A stretch of 64,000 nucleotides of DNA from Pontiellaceae bacterium B1224 (GCA_029432815.1 JAROBA010000028.1:19577-83576); one strand, 5' to 3'. Positions 44,400-53,966 are shown, counted from the first letter of the stretch. Translations and numbers: made by a program. The notes: generated by a model from the letters alone, not told the origin.

Positions 44400-44887
44400 A
44401 GCTCTACCCCCTTCATTGTGCGGGCTGATTCTTTCACAAGCACTTTTGAATCGTGTGCGATCTCAAACTTATTTTCTGCGGAGGTAAAGCGGAAGCCTCT
44501 ACCGGAAACGGTCATCTGCTCCATATCAATCAGAACTTCGCCCTCTGACTGTACCACCAGCATCTTTGCATCACCCGAACTATCAATCTTAGTGAAGCAC
44601 TGCGGAGCGAAGATCGTCATGAACACTTTTCCATCCTGGTAGACATCGATCCGAAGGTTGGAGACATCAGCCACGCCGCCTTCAAGCACTTTCGCGTAAC
44701 CGCCATAGAGCTGCGCCTTCTTCGCGCCGGAGTCATCATAATACGGAGCCTGTACTCCGACCACTTCCATGCCGGATTCCAGATATTCATCGAGCTTGCT
44801 TGCTGATGGCTTTTCAGAACCGTCCTGTGCGAGAACACCAGAACAGCAGATCAGCAATACCCATAGTGAATAGAAGACAGCTTTCAT
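44396..44887 (-). CDS. lptC: LptC-like periplasmic protein
   Basis: A 163-residue protein with N-terminal hydrophobic signal/anchor (AVFYSLWVLLICCSGVLA). GVQAPYYDDSGAKKAQLYGG and YAKVLEGGVADVSNLRIDVY fit the LptC family pattern of a beta-jelly-roll that binds LPS; the match is weak. First gene of the operon and overlaps the LptA-like gene by 4 bp. The assignment rests on position as much as sequence. Confidence 0.72.
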   Translation of the reverse strand: MKAVFYSLWVLLICCSGVLAQDGSEKPSASKLDEYLESGMEVVGVQAPYYDDSGAKKAQLYGGYAKVLEGGVADVSNLRIDVYQDGKVFMTIFAPQCFTKIDSSGDAKMLVVQSEGEVLIDMEQMTVSGRGFRFTSAENKFEIAHDSKVLVKESARTMKGVEL

Positions 44888-44984
44888 AGATTTAAGCCAT
44901 AGTAAACAAAAGGTCGCGAAGAGAGCAAAGCAATCATGCCCCGCATCTTCACGACCCTTTCGTTCATCGGGTTATGAATTTAAC

Positions 44985-46634
44985 TTAACCAACCGCAACG
45001 ATACTCGGGGTATAGTCTGCCGGAGGTTCATATCCCAGCAGCGTGATGCAGGTGGCTGCCAGATTGGCAATCCCCGGCTTTTCAACATCCGCCTTCCGAA
45101 CCTTGGAAGCCCCCGACGCATCATACACATAGGCCGGTACCGGATTGAGTGAGTGCGATGTTTTCGGGAAGGTTTTTCCACTGGCATCGTGTTTCACTGC
45201 GCCGGTCTTTTTATCCAGCTCGCACATATCATCGGAATTGCCGTGGTCCGCGGAACAAACCAGAATACCCTTCTTCGCTTTCAGCGCTTCCAGAATACGT
45301 CCCAGCCCTTCATCCACCGCCTGCACCGAAACCTTAACGGCTTCGAAATCGCCGGTGTGGCCGACCATATCGCCATTTGGATAGTTCAGACGAATAAATT
45401 TATATTCACCGCTATCAATCGCTTTCAGCACTTCTTCCGTCACTTCATCCGCTTTCATACGCGGCGCGTCTTCGAACGGACAGACATCTGAGGGAATTTC
45501 CATCCAGGTTTCGGTTTCGAATTTTCCGGAATTGTTACCGTTGAAGAAATAGGTTACGTGCCCAAACTTCTGCGTCTCGGAAATCGCAAACTGCTTCACA
45601 CCGGCATTGGAAAGATATTCACTCATTGTGCGGTCAATCGCCGGCGGAGTCACAAGATACTTTTCCGGAACCCCCAGATCGCCATCGTACTGCATCATGC
45701 CGGCATAAACCACGTCCGGTTTCGGACCGCGATCAAACTCAGAAATCTCATCCGCTTCAAACGCCTTGGTAATTTCCAGCGAACGGTCACCGCGGAAATT
45801 AAAGAAGATTACGCTGTCGCCATCGACAATCGGACCAACCGGTTTTCCGTCACGTTCAATCACAAACGCTGGCAGGTCCTGATCCAGAATACCGGGCTTG
45901 TCTGCACGGAACTGCTCAATGGCCTCTTTCATGGAAGCAAACGGAGTCGCTTCGGCCTTCACATGTGCTTTCCAACCGCGGTCCACCATGCTCCAGTCCG
46001 CATCATAGCGGTCCATCGTGATGTTCATCCGGCCGCCGCCGGAAGCCACACAATAGTCGACCGAACCATCGGCATTAATATCAGCCAGGAACTTGTCAAA
46101 GCGCTCAACATATTCGAGTACAGACGTCGGCGGAACATCCCGGCCATCGATCAACGGATGAATACGGGCTTTCTTCACACCCTGCTCTTTGGCTTTCAGC
46201 AGCATCGCTTCCAGATGGTTGATGTTGGAGTGAACATTGCCATCCGAGAACAGGCCGATGAAATGCAGCGTGGAATCTTTATCCATCACATTAGCGACCA
46301 CTTCTTTCCAGACTTCGCCTTCATACATGGAACCGGTTCGGATGGCATCGCCAACGAGTGCCGCACCCTGCGCAAAAACACGCCCGCAGCCGATGGCATT
46401 ATGCCCGACTTCCGAGTTGCCCATATCGCCGTCGTCCGGCAACCCGACCGCAACCCCATGAGCCGCCAGCTCGGTATACACGGCATTTTCCTTCAGCCAG
46501 TCCAGATTCGGGGTATCCGCGAGGGCAACGCAGTCGCTTTCGGGATTTTTACCAATACCGACGCCGTCCATAATCACCAGCACAACGGGCCCTTCCGGAC
46601 CGCTAAAAGTTTCGTTTTTCTTCAACTGTTCCAT
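44985..46634 (-). CDS. gpmI: 2,3-bisphosphoglycerate-independent phosphoglycerate mutase
   Basis: A 549-residue enzyme. LVIMDGVGIGKNPESDCVAL starts the phosphatase domain, with the active-site Ser in DDGDMGNSEVGHNAIGCGR. FIGLFSDGNVHSNINHLEAM lies in the transferase domain, and VCSADHGNSDDM carries metal ligands. Interconverts 3- and 2-phosphoglycerate. Somewhat longer than the usual 510 residues. Confidence 0.95.
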   Translation of the reverse strand: MEQLKKNETFSGPEGPVVLVIMDGVGIGKNPESDCVALADTPNLDWLKENAVYTELAAHGVAVGLPDDGDMGNSEVGHNAIGCGRVFAQGAALVGDAIRTGSMYEGEVWKEVVANVMDKDSTLHFIGLFSDGNVHSNINHLEAMLLKAKEQGVKKARIHPLIDGRDVPPTSVLEYVERFDKFLADINADGSVDYCVASGGGRMNITMDRYDADWSMVDRGWKAHVKAEATPFASMKEAIEQFRADKPGILDQDLPAFVIERDGKPVGPIVDGDSVIFFNFRGDRSLEITKAFEADEISEFDRGPKPDVVYAGMMQYDGDLGVPEKYLVTPPAIDRTMSEYLSNAGVKQFAISETQKFGHVTYFFNGNNSGKFETETWMEIPSDVCPFEDAPRMKADEVTEEVLKAIDSGEYKFIRLNYPNGDMVGHTGDFEAVKVSVQAVDEGLGRILEALKAKKGILVCSADHGNSDDMCELDKKTGAVKHDASGKTFPKTSHSLNPVPAYVYDASGASKVRKADVEKPGIANLAATCITLLGYEPPADYTPSIVAVG

Positions 46635-46829
46635 GATTCTTTATCTCCTGAAGTTTCCAATGTTTGAAAAAGTCCGGGAAATATGCCCTTCCCGGCCGGT
46701 ATTGGCAAAAAAATACGAATGGCGATTTCTGACAGACCGAACTGTTCAACCGACCCAAATATAACATACGCCCATCAAAAGGCACAAAAAACGGCACCCC
46801 GTTTGATGAACATGCCGTTCTTTCAATGG

Positions 46830-46844
46830 TTCCAACGATTGGAA
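46830..46844. repeat. TTCCA palindrome copy
   Basis: Exact copy, spacer ACGAT; one base beyond the valS stop codon. A near copy lies at 46655-46669. Confidence 0.95.
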
Positions 46845-46845
46845 A

Positions 46846-49497
46846 TCAGCTCTTCAGCGTCTCAATCATTTTTGCCAGCTTACCGGCTTTCTCAATCAGT
46901 TCTTCCTGGCGCTTTTCCTGCACAGCAACAACTTCCTTAGGAGCGCGGCTCACAAAGTTTTCGTTGGAAAGCTTTTTCTTCACGCTTTGCAGGAACCCAT
47001 TCACCTCATTGAGCTCAGCGGTCAATTTGCTGATCTCGGCATCCACATCCACCAGACCTTCAATGGACATATAAACTGTACCCAACGTACTGATGCCGCT
47101 CGGCATGGCACCTTCCGGTGTGAAATCAACATCAATATTGATGGCCTCTGCATTCAGTGCTGCCATGATCGATGCCTTATCGTCTGCAATCTGCCCGGCG
47201 ACATCCTGATTCGAAGCGCGGACACAGAACTTGGCCGACTGCTTATTCGAGAGCTCATATTCGGCACGCAGGATACGTCCGATACGGATCAAATCATGTT
47301 TTCCATCCACATATTTCACGATGGCCGGACTGATGCCGCTGACGACGGATTTCTCCGGCCACGGGGCAATCATGATGGATTCATCCTCATAGTTATAGCC
47401 CATGCCGTGCCACAGCTCTTCCGTTTGGAACGGCATGAACGGATGTAATAAACGCAGCGCCGTGGAGAATGCAAAATGCATCACTTGCAGTGTGTGCTGC
47501 TTTTTCTCCGGTGTACCTTTGTAAAGAATCGGTTTGGCATATTCCAGATACCAGTCGCAGTAGCTGTGCCAGAAGAAATCATAGAGCGAGAGCGAAGCAT
47601 CATTGAAACGGTAGCGTTGCAGATTATCGTTCACAGAAGAAATCGCTTCGTTCAATTTAGCCAGCAGATGCTGATCGTCCGGAGTCAGGTCCGCTTTATC
47701 AAACGCCAGATCCTTTACATCGAATCCTTCCGAATGCATTTCCATGAAACGGGCGGCATTCCAGATCTTCGTACCGAAGTTACGGCCGATCTCAAACTTT
47801 TCGTCGTTGATGTATACATCCTGACCGGTGGCCGTAATCATCATCAGCGAGAAACGCAGCGCATCGGAGCTGTACTTTTCAATGATGTCCAGTGGATCAA
47901 TGGAATTGCCTAGACTCTTCGACATCTTGCGTCCCTGATCATCGCGCACCGTACCGTGGATATAGACGGTGTCGAAGGGAATGTTATCCATGACTTCGAT
48001 GCCCGACATAATCATACGAGCCACCCAGAAGAAAATGATCTCATTCCCGGTTACGAGTGTTTTGGAAGGATAGTAAAACTCCAGATCCTCACTTTTATCC
48101 GGCCAGCCGAATACACTGAACGGCCAAAGCCAGGAAGAGAACCACGTGTCCAGCACATCTTCGTCCTGCCGAATATTAGAAGACTGACATTTTGTGCAGG
48201 TCTCTTCTGTTGTTTTGGAAGCCCACTCGTGGCCGCAGTCGTCGCAATAGAAAATCGGAATACGATGCCCCCACCAGATCTGACGGGAAATACACCAGTC
48301 GCGGATGTTTTCCATCCAACCCATGTAGGTTTTGTTCCAGCGTTCCGGAACAAATTTGATCTTGCCGTCATTCACAGCCTCAATCGCCGGCCGCGCCAGC
48401 GACTTCATCTTCACAAACCACTGCGGCGACAGGCGCGGTTCCACTACGGTGTCACAGCGGTAACAATGTCCCACCGCGTGCTGGTGCGCATCCACTTTTT
48501 CAACCAGACCGCCCGCCTTCAGATCGTCCATCAGCTGCTTGCGACATTCAAAACGATCCATGCCTTCATACGGACCGGCGTTTTCGTTCATGATGCCCTG
48601 ATCCGTCATCACATTGATCTGCGGCAAATCGTGGCGCAGTCCCATCTCAAAGTCGTTCGGGTCGTGTGCCGGTGTAATTTTCACCAAACCGGTTCCAAAC
48701 TCCGGATCCACATAGTCGTCTGCAATAATCGGGATTTCACGGTTCGTGATCGGCAGGACCACCATTTCACCAATGAGGTCTTTATAGCGCTCATCGCGCG
48801 GATTTACGGCAACAGCTGTATCACCGAGCATGGTTTCCGGACGTGTGGTTGCTACCACAATGCGGCGTTTTTTACCTTTAACGGCATAACGTAGGTGATA
48901 GAGGGCTCCCTCCACATCAACGTGTTCACTCTCTTCGTCCGAAAGCGCGGTTTCGCAGCGAGGGCACCAATTGATAATACGGTTACCGCGGTAAATCAGA
49001 TCTTTGTCATACAGCCGGCAGAAGATTTCAAGAACGGCGTCGCTCAACCCTTCGTCCATCGTAAAGCGTTCACGCTCCCAATCGCAGGAGGCGCCGAGCT
49101 TTTTCAGCTGGTTGGAGATGGTGGAACCATATTCTTCCTTCCATTCCCATACCCGTTCGATAAAGGCTTCACGGCCCACGTCATCGCGGGTCTTGCCTTC
49201 TTTCTTCAGGGCGCGTTCCACCACATTCTGCGTCGCAATTCCGGCGTGGTCGGTTCCGGGAACCCATACGGTATTTTTGCCCTGCATGCGGGCCACGCGG
49301 GTGAGGATATCCTGAATATTATTATTGAGGGCGTGACCCATATGAAGAATACCGGTCACGTTCGGCGGCGGAATCACAATACAGAACGGATCGCCTCCGT
49401 CCTTGCTGTCGCCATGAAAGCGACCGTCATCCATCCACTGCTTATACCACTTTTCTTCAACTTCTTTCGGGTCATACTTTTTTGCTAGTTCTGCCAT
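46846..49497 (-). CDS. valS: Valyl-tRNA synthetase
   Basis: An 883-residue class I synthetase. HIGH motif is NVTGILHMGHALNNNIQD, KMSKS motif is DDQGRKMSKSLGNSIDPLD, and the CP1 editing domain contains TTRPETMLGDTAVAVNP. A C-terminal coiled coil (VDAEISKLTAELNEVNGFLQ) is the ValRS arm. Charges tRNA-Val. Confidence 0.96.
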   Translation of the reverse strand: MAELAKKYDPKEVEEKWYKQWMDDGRFHGDSKDGGDPFCIVIPPPNVTGILHMGHALNNNIQDILTRVARMQGKNTVWVPGTDHAGIATQNVVERALKKEGKTRDDVGREAFIERVWEWKEEYGSTISNQLKKLGASCDWERERFTMDEGLSDAVLEIFCRLYDKDLIYRGNRIINWCPRCETALSDEESEHVDVEGALYHLRYAVKGKKRRIVVATTRPETMLGDTAVAVNPRDERYKDLIGEMVVLPITNREIPIIADDYVDPEFGTGLVKITPAHDPNDFEMGLRHDLPQINVMTDQGIMNENAGPYEGMDRFECRKQLMDDLKAGGLVEKVDAHQHAVGHCYRCDTVVEPRLSPQWFVKMKSLARPAIEAVNDGKIKFVPERWNKTYMGWMENIRDWCISRQIWWGHRIPIFYCDDCGHEWASKTTEETCTKCQSSNIRQDEDVLDTWFSSWLWPFSVFGWPDKSEDLEFYYPSKTLVTGNEIIFFWVARMIMSGIEVMDNIPFDTVYIHGTVRDDQGRKMSKSLGNSIDPLDIIEKYSSDALRFSLMMITATGQDVYINDEKFEIGRNFGTKIWNAARFMEMHSEGFDVKDLAFDKADLTPDDQHLLAKLNEAISSVNDNLQRYRFNDASLSLYDFFWHSYCDWYLEYAKPILYKGTPEKKQHTLQVMHFAFSTALRLLHPFMPFQTEELWHGMGYNYEDESIMIAPWPEKSVVSGISPAIVKYVDGKHDLIRIGRILRAEYELSNKQSAKFCVRASNQDVAGQIADDKASIMAALNAEAINIDVDFTPEGAMPSGISTLGTVYMSIEGLVDVDAEISKLTAELNEVNGFLQSVKKKLSNENFVSRAPKEVVAVQEKRQEELIEKAGKLAKMIETLKS

Positions 49498-49549
49498 AGG
49501 TCTAATCCAGGTTATTTCTTAAAAATATTGATGACGTGACGATTGAGTC

Positions 49550-49582
49550 GTGAAACGTGAATGGTCACGACTCACGTTTCAC
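49550..49582. repeat. Intergenic inverted repeat beside the cimA stop
   Basis: Perfect 11-bp arms GTGAAACGTGA (49550-49560) and TCACGTTTCAC (49572-49582), loop 11 bp. The last base overlaps the cimA stop codon (TAG on the minus strand). No T-run on either side, so not a classic terminator. Looks like a dispersed intergenic element, or a hairpin controlling the cimA-valS junction. Confidence 0.75.
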
Positions 49583-51174
49583 TAGTCAGGTTTTTCTTCA
49601 TTCAGGAACAGTTTATATTCCACACCGTCGACGAGGGCCTCCCAGGAGGCTTCGATGATGTTTTCCGACACGCCGACCGTACCCCAGGATGTTTCTCCAT
49701 CGGACGATTCAATCACGACGCGGGTTTTTGCGGCGGTCGCTTCTTCCGGGTCGAGGATGCTCACGCGGTAGTCCGCCAGCTGCACTTCGCTGATACTCGG
49801 GTAGAATTCCTTGAGCGCCAGACGTAATGCCATATTCAGCGCATCCACCGGTCCGTCCCCCTCGCCCACCGTAAAGGCCGTCTTGCCGTTCACGTTCAGT
49901 TTCAGTGTGGCTTCCGAAAGACACGGAGCGTTCTTGCCGCGCTTTTCGACGATGACCCGATACCCTTCCAGTTCAAAGAAACTCTTATGCTCTTTCAGCA
50001 CCTTCTTGATCAGCATTTTAAACGAAGCATCGGCCGATTCATAGACGTAGCCGCCCTTCTCCATTTTTTCCAAAGTTTGGAGAATTTCGCGTACTTCCGG
50101 CGATTTGCGGTCGATATTCTCGAGCCCCATCTCCATCAGTTTTTCCATCACGTTGCTCGCACCCGACAGTTCAGAAATCAGGATGCGGCGATCGTTCCCC
50201 ACTAAAGCAGGGGCCACATGCTCAAAACTGTGCGATACCTTGCGGACCCCGTCCACGTGCATACCCGCTTTGTGAGCAAAAGCACTTTCGCCGACAAATG
50301 CTGCACGCTGATTATCCCGCAGGTTGGCCTGCTCGTTCACAAACTGAGAAACCTGCTTCAGGTTTTTCAGCTGTTCCGGATCGGACAAACAGGTTTTGTC
50401 TGTCTTCAAATTTATATTGGCCACCATCGATACCAGGTTGCAGTTACCGCAGCGCTCGCCGAATCCGTTAACGACGCCCTGCACCTGCACAGCACCGGCA
50501 CGAACGGCTTCCATGGCATTCGCCACGGCGGTCTCTGAATCGTTGTGTGTATGAATACCTATCGCGACGTCAAATTTCTCACGAATCGTTGTCGTGATTT
50601 CAAATGCTTCGTTCGGCAGCGTTCCGCCATTGGTGTCGCAAAGCACCAGACAGTCGGCTCCGCCTTTTGCGGCGGCTGCCAAGGACTGGAGCGCGTATTC
50701 CGGGCTGTCTTTATAGCCGTCAAAAAAGTGCTCTGCATCGTAGATCACTTCCTTGCCGTTTTCCTTCAGAAAACGGCAGGTATCTTCAATCATCGCCAGA
50801 TTTTCCTCCGGCGTGGTTTTCAGCACTTCGGTCACATGCAGCAACCAGGTCTTTCCGAAAATAGTACAGACTTCGGTATCGGCTTCCAGCAGGGCCAGCG
50901 TGCCTTTATCGGTCGACACATCCACGTTTGCCCGACGGGTGCTCCCGAACGCCGCCACTTTGGCATGCTTCAGGTTTTCTTTTTTGATGTCCTTAAAGAA
51001 AGCCATATCCTTCGGATTCGAAGCCGCAAAGCCGCCTTCAATATAATCAACACCGAACGAATCGAGCATTTTAGCCACATGGATTTTGGCAACCGGGGAG
51101 AAATTAACCCCCTCAGCCTGCGCGCCATCCCGCAACGTGGTATCGTATATAAAAACTCTGTTTTCTGCACTCAT
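49582..51174 (-). CDS. cimA: (R)-citramalate synthase
   Basis: A 530-residue enzyme of the DRE-TIM superfamily. IYDTTLRDGAQAEGVNFSPV is the catalytic start, GIHTHNDSETAVANAMEAVR holds the metal ligands, and the LeuA dimer domain (about 390-510) is present. The CimA-type FVGESAFAHKAGMHVDGV separates it from 2-isopropylmalate synthase. Condenses pyruvate and acetyl-CoA to start threonine-independent isoleucine synthesis. One near palindrome (50068-50082). Confidence 0.93.
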   Translation of the reverse strand: MSAENRVFIYDTTLRDGAQAEGVNFSPVAKIHVAKMLDSFGVDYIEGGFAASNPKDMAFFKDIKKENLKHAKVAAFGSTRRANVDVSTDKGTLALLEADTEVCTIFGKTWLLHVTEVLKTTPEENLAMIEDTCRFLKENGKEVIYDAEHFFDGYKDSPEYALQSLAAAAKGGADCLVLCDTNGGTLPNEAFEITTTIREKFDVAIGIHTHNDSETAVANAMEAVRAGAVQVQGVVNGFGERCGNCNLVSMVANINLKTDKTCLSDPEQLKNLKQVSQFVNEQANLRDNQRAAFVGESAFAHKAGMHVDGVRKVSHSFEHVAPALVGNDRRILISELSGASNVMEKLMEMGLENIDRKSPEVREILQTLEKMEKGGYVYESADASFKMLIKKVLKEHKSFFELEGYRVIVEKRGKNAPCLSEATLKLNVNGKTAFTVGEGDGPVDALNMALRLALKEFYPSISEVQLADYRVSILDPEEATAAKTRVVIESSDGETSWGTVGVSENIIEASWEALVDGVEYKLFLNEEKPD

Positions 51175-51192
51175 AGGTTTCTACCTGTTTTT

Positions 51193-51207
51193 TTCCAAAG
51201 GCTGGAA
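51193..51207. repeat. TTCCA palindrome copy
   Basis: Exact copy, spacer AAGGC; intergenic, 19 bp upstream of the cimA start. Confidence 0.95.
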
Positions 51208-51402
51208 ACATACCCCACCCCCCAAACCCGAACCAAGCCCGAAGGGGGATTTTCTATTCCCGGAACATACGTCAAATATGGCACTACAGAATCGCAACAA
51301 GGCCGAACAAAAATGGAGAGCAGAAAAATAATAGCAAACCGCATAAGCAGATATTTCTACCATCCCTATTTCTGCCCGCCTTGCGCTACAGGAGGAATTT
51401 AG

Positions 51403-51438
51403 ATGCATGTTGGAATATTTAATATTACATTCTTCTGA
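51403..51438 (+). CDS. Possible 11-codon leader ORF of the M48 gene
   Basis: ATG at 51403 has an ideal AGGAGG ribosome site and encodes MHVGIFNITFF. Its TGA stop overlaps the M48 start as TGATG. The M48 start has no ribosome site of its own, so the leader would drive its translation by coupling. It may also be simply the entry ORF without a functional peptide. Confidence 0.55.
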   Translation: MHVGIFNITFF

Positions 51439-52169
51439 TGGACCGCGTTCCCGCCAATCGAAGCCTTGCCTATCTGCTGGGCCGTAAATCCGCCCCGTTC
51501 TTTTTTAAAGCGAACTGGGTCATGAAATCGCTGGCCGGCACCGAGTCCGAGAAAATTGAAGCGGAATACCAAATGGGCTTCCTGCTCGCCCGGGTCTACG
51601 AAGAAAAAGTTCCAGCCCTTGGCAATAATCGGCTGACAGAAACCGCGAACCAACTGACTCGCTGCCTTACCAACAAAAAAAGGAAACACACCTTTAAGCT
51701 CGATCAGTCCGGCGAACTGAACGCCTGCGCCATCCCCGGCGGATTCATCTACATCTCCGAACAACTGTTCGACTACTGCGGCGAAGATATCGATGCCATT
51801 GCCTTCGTCCTCGCCCACGAAATCGCCCATGGCATTCACGGCGATGCCAATCAGCGTTTCCTCACCAAAACGGTTATCAACGGATTACTTCGCTTGCAAA
51901 CCCGCGGCCTGATGAACCCGGCTGTGAAGCAGATAGTTGCCAAATTAGTCCAGCAAGGCTATTCCCGCGAACAGGAATTCCGCGCCGATCGGTTTGCCGT
52001 GGCCCTCACCAAAGCCGCGGGTTTCGACCCCAACGGAGGATGCCGCCTTTTTTCCAACCTTTGGAAAAAGAGGGAAACCACCAACCCCTTCAGCACCTAT
52101 TTTTCCTCGCATCCCACCATGCCCGACCGCATTTCACGGATTGAAAAGCGGATCAATGAGCTGAGATAA
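51438..52169 (+). CDS. M48 family metallopeptidase
   Basis: A 243-residue protein. AFVLAHEIAHGIHGDANQRF carries the HExxH zinc site, and YSREQEFRADRFAVALTKAA supplies the third ligand Glu. FSTYFSSHPTMPDRISRIEK is the usual C-terminal motif. No signal peptide or obvious membrane segment, so it may act in the cytoplasm, unlike most secreted BepA-type members. Start chosen at TGATG coupling with the leader ORF. Confidence 0.86.
   Translation: MDRVPANRSLAYLLGRKSAPFFFKANWVMKSLAGTESEKIEAEYQMGFLLARVYEEKVPALGNNRLTETANQLTRCLTNKKRKHTFKLDQSGELNACAIPGGFIYISEQLFDYCGEDIDAIAFVLAHEIAHGIHGDANQRFLTKTVINGLLRLQTRGLMNPAVKQIVAKLVQQGYSREQEFRADRFAVALTKAAGFDPNGGCRLFSNLWKKRETTNPFSTYFSSHPTMPDRISRIEKRINELR
52052..52066. 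repeat. TTCCA palindrome copy
   Basis: Exact copy, spacer ACCTT; inside the M48 gene, read as FSNLWK. A near copy lies at 51610-51624. Confidence 0.95.
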
Positions 52170-52219
52170 TCGGCCGATTATAAAATCCTCAAGCGTCTTC
52201 CAGGGCATCCTGATGGCGG

Positions 52220-53323
52220 TTATTTGTATTGTTCTTCGAGATCTAGGAAGAACTCCTCTTTGAGAGGTTTTTCATTCACGGCCGCTTGGAAATCTTTATC
52301 ATTTAACAACGCGTCGAGTTTCCATAAACCCCGCCGGTTCGGTTCTTCATTCGTGATTTCGAGTTTATTGTAGTGTTTATCCAGAGGGTTCGTGAACGAA
52401 CGCCCATTATACAAATGGACTGCGAAGAAAAATGATTCCTCTTCAATCATATAGATGTAGAAGTTAGGCGCACCAACCGGAACCTTTTGCGGGTCAAACT
52501 TAAATTCAATATCGCGGTCCAATCCCTCCTTTAGAACGGCTCGAAAATTTTCAACATCTGTAACCTTAAACTGTTCAGGAGTTCCTTGCGTATATTTTTT
52601 CTGATGAGGTGCAGCAAGGAGGACGTAATGCTGAGCTTCACTATCCCCCTGCAGTGGATACTTCCCGGTTTTCTTGTGATATTCCTCAATCAGCTCCCCG
52701 TAATACTTTAAGTGACGGAGTCGGAATATGTCGGCATCGTGCTGATAATCCTTATCCATTTTTTCAGCCAGGGTTTCCTTTTCCTTCCATCCGATAACGA
52801 CCTCCAACGGTTTGCTGGGAAAATCAGATAAATCAAATTCCAACAGGATCTTATTATCTTTTTCATTATGGAGTACCTGAAGTGCATTGTTGTCAGCCAC
52901 ATACATATCCTTTTGCATCGCAATCAGGACATTCATCTTCATTTCCATAGGCCCGCCGCTACCCAAATCAACTTCGGCCTCGGTGTTCAGCAGGTTGCTG
53001 AATAATTGCTGAACCGGTGTGTTGCGCATAAAATTTTTCGTTTGTGCAAGAACTCGAATCGCAGTAGGCGCTTCAAGTGAATCATAAGCCAGGTCTTTAA
53101 TCTCAAACTCAGTGAGATCAAACATATCCTTAAACCGGTCCTCACTCATTCGTGTTTCATCCGTGAAGCGTAGGTTGTACAGGATGATTTCAGTTTCCCC
53201 GTTCATCGTATTGTATTTAAGAAAACACTCCGAAAACGTGAAGGTTGGATTCAGTTTTGCCGTAGTGATGATCGGCGTCGACAGAGCCAGAATGACGATG
53301 AGTACTTTTCTGAATATATTCAT
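52220..53323 (-). CDS. Hypothetical secreted protein
   Basis: A 367-residue protein with a signal peptide (KVLIVILALSTPIITTAK). No family recognised. The middle region (about 195-240) has EKMDKDYQHDADIFRLRHLK, YYGELIEEYHKKTGKYPLQG and HYVLLAAPHQKK, resembling the 'HxGxYP' helix/loop seen in pilin-like and DUF pre-pilin proteins (KTGKYP). Probably periplasmic. Confidence 0.68.
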   Translation of the reverse strand: MNIFRKVLIVILALSTPIITTAKLNPTFTFSECFLKYNTMNGETEIILYNLRFTDETRMSEDRFKDMFDLTEFEIKDLAYDSLEAPTAIRVLAQTKNFMRNTPVQQLFSNLLNTEAEVDLGSGGPMEMKMNVLIAMQKDMYVADNNALQVLHNEKDNKILLEFDLSDFPSKPLEVVIGWKEKETLAEKMDKDYQHDADIFRLRHLKYYGELIEEYHKKTGKYPLQGDSEAQHYVLLAAPHQKKYTQGTPEQFKVTDVENFRAVLKEGLDRDIEFKFDPQKVPVGAPNFYIYMIEEESFFFAVHLYNGRSFTNPLDKHYNKLEITNEEPNRRGLWKLDALLNDKDFQAAVNEKPLKEEFFLDLEEQYK

Positions 53324-53355
53324 AAATTTATCTTCTGTTAATATTGTGGCTGAAC

Positions 53356-53370
53356 TTCCAAGGTTTGGAA
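53356..53370. repeat. TTCCA palindrome copy
   Basis: Exact copy, spacer AGGTT; intergenic between two minus-strand secreted-protein genes. Confidence 0.95.
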
Positions 53371-53434
53371 AACTATCACCATGACCTAAAACACTCGTGG
53401 TCTTGATTCTCTAGTCCGCTTCTACCATTCTTTT

Positions 53435-53839
53435 TTAATCGGTATGATGCTCCCATACGACATCGACTAATCTTTCTTCAGAGTCATAGTAGTACCACAG
53501 GTTACACAAAGAATAAAAGTCGGATGAAGATCTTGGATCGTGCTTTATGTAGCGCTCGACGCGTTGAATTCTCTTTCCAGTTTGCTTTTCAATCGTCAAC
53601 AACTTCTGAGAAAGGAGTGGGTCATCGTAATCTTCCCAGCCATTTTCCGGTCGTTCGATCAGTACATTGGGTTTTGATTGAAGCCTTTCATGAATCTTCG
53701 ATTTCGTCGTAACTTCTGCAGGATACAGTTCGCGCAACTGATTTGTGCGGTATTCCTCATCCAACATATTCGATGAAGTGCACCCTGTAATCCACAAACT
53801 CAGGATCAATATGAAGAGTCTGTTTTCAATGTTACCCAT
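53435..53839 (-). CDS. Putative small lipoprotein
   Basis: About 134 residues from the ATG at 53839 (GGGAAGA upstream; a GTG 12 bp earlier is possible). RLFILILSLWITGCTSSN gives a lipobox (ITGC). The rest is soluble, with no recognised domain. May be cotranscribed with the following hypothetical gene 111 bp on. Confidence 0.65.
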   Translation of the reverse strand: MGNIENRLFILILSLWITGCTSSNMLDEEYRTNQLRELYPAEVTTKSKIHERLQSKPNVLIERPENGWEDYDDPLLSQKLLTIEKQTGKRIQRVERYIKHDPRSSSDFYSLCNLWYYYDSEERLVDVVWEHHTD

Positions 53840-53966
53840 TCTTCCCACCACCCATACTTGTCAAATTTTAAAATATAAACATGCTAAGAGCGTGTCGCCG
53901 GAAAACAAGTAGAAACTCAAGCCTAACCCCGGCCTTAACTAATTCATCATCAGATGCGTGCTCCAG

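Noticed and set aside
45558..46667. Long plus-strand reading frame opposite gpmI (369 residues)
   Set aside because: Antisense shadow of gpmI; histidine/isoleucine-rich composition and no family match.
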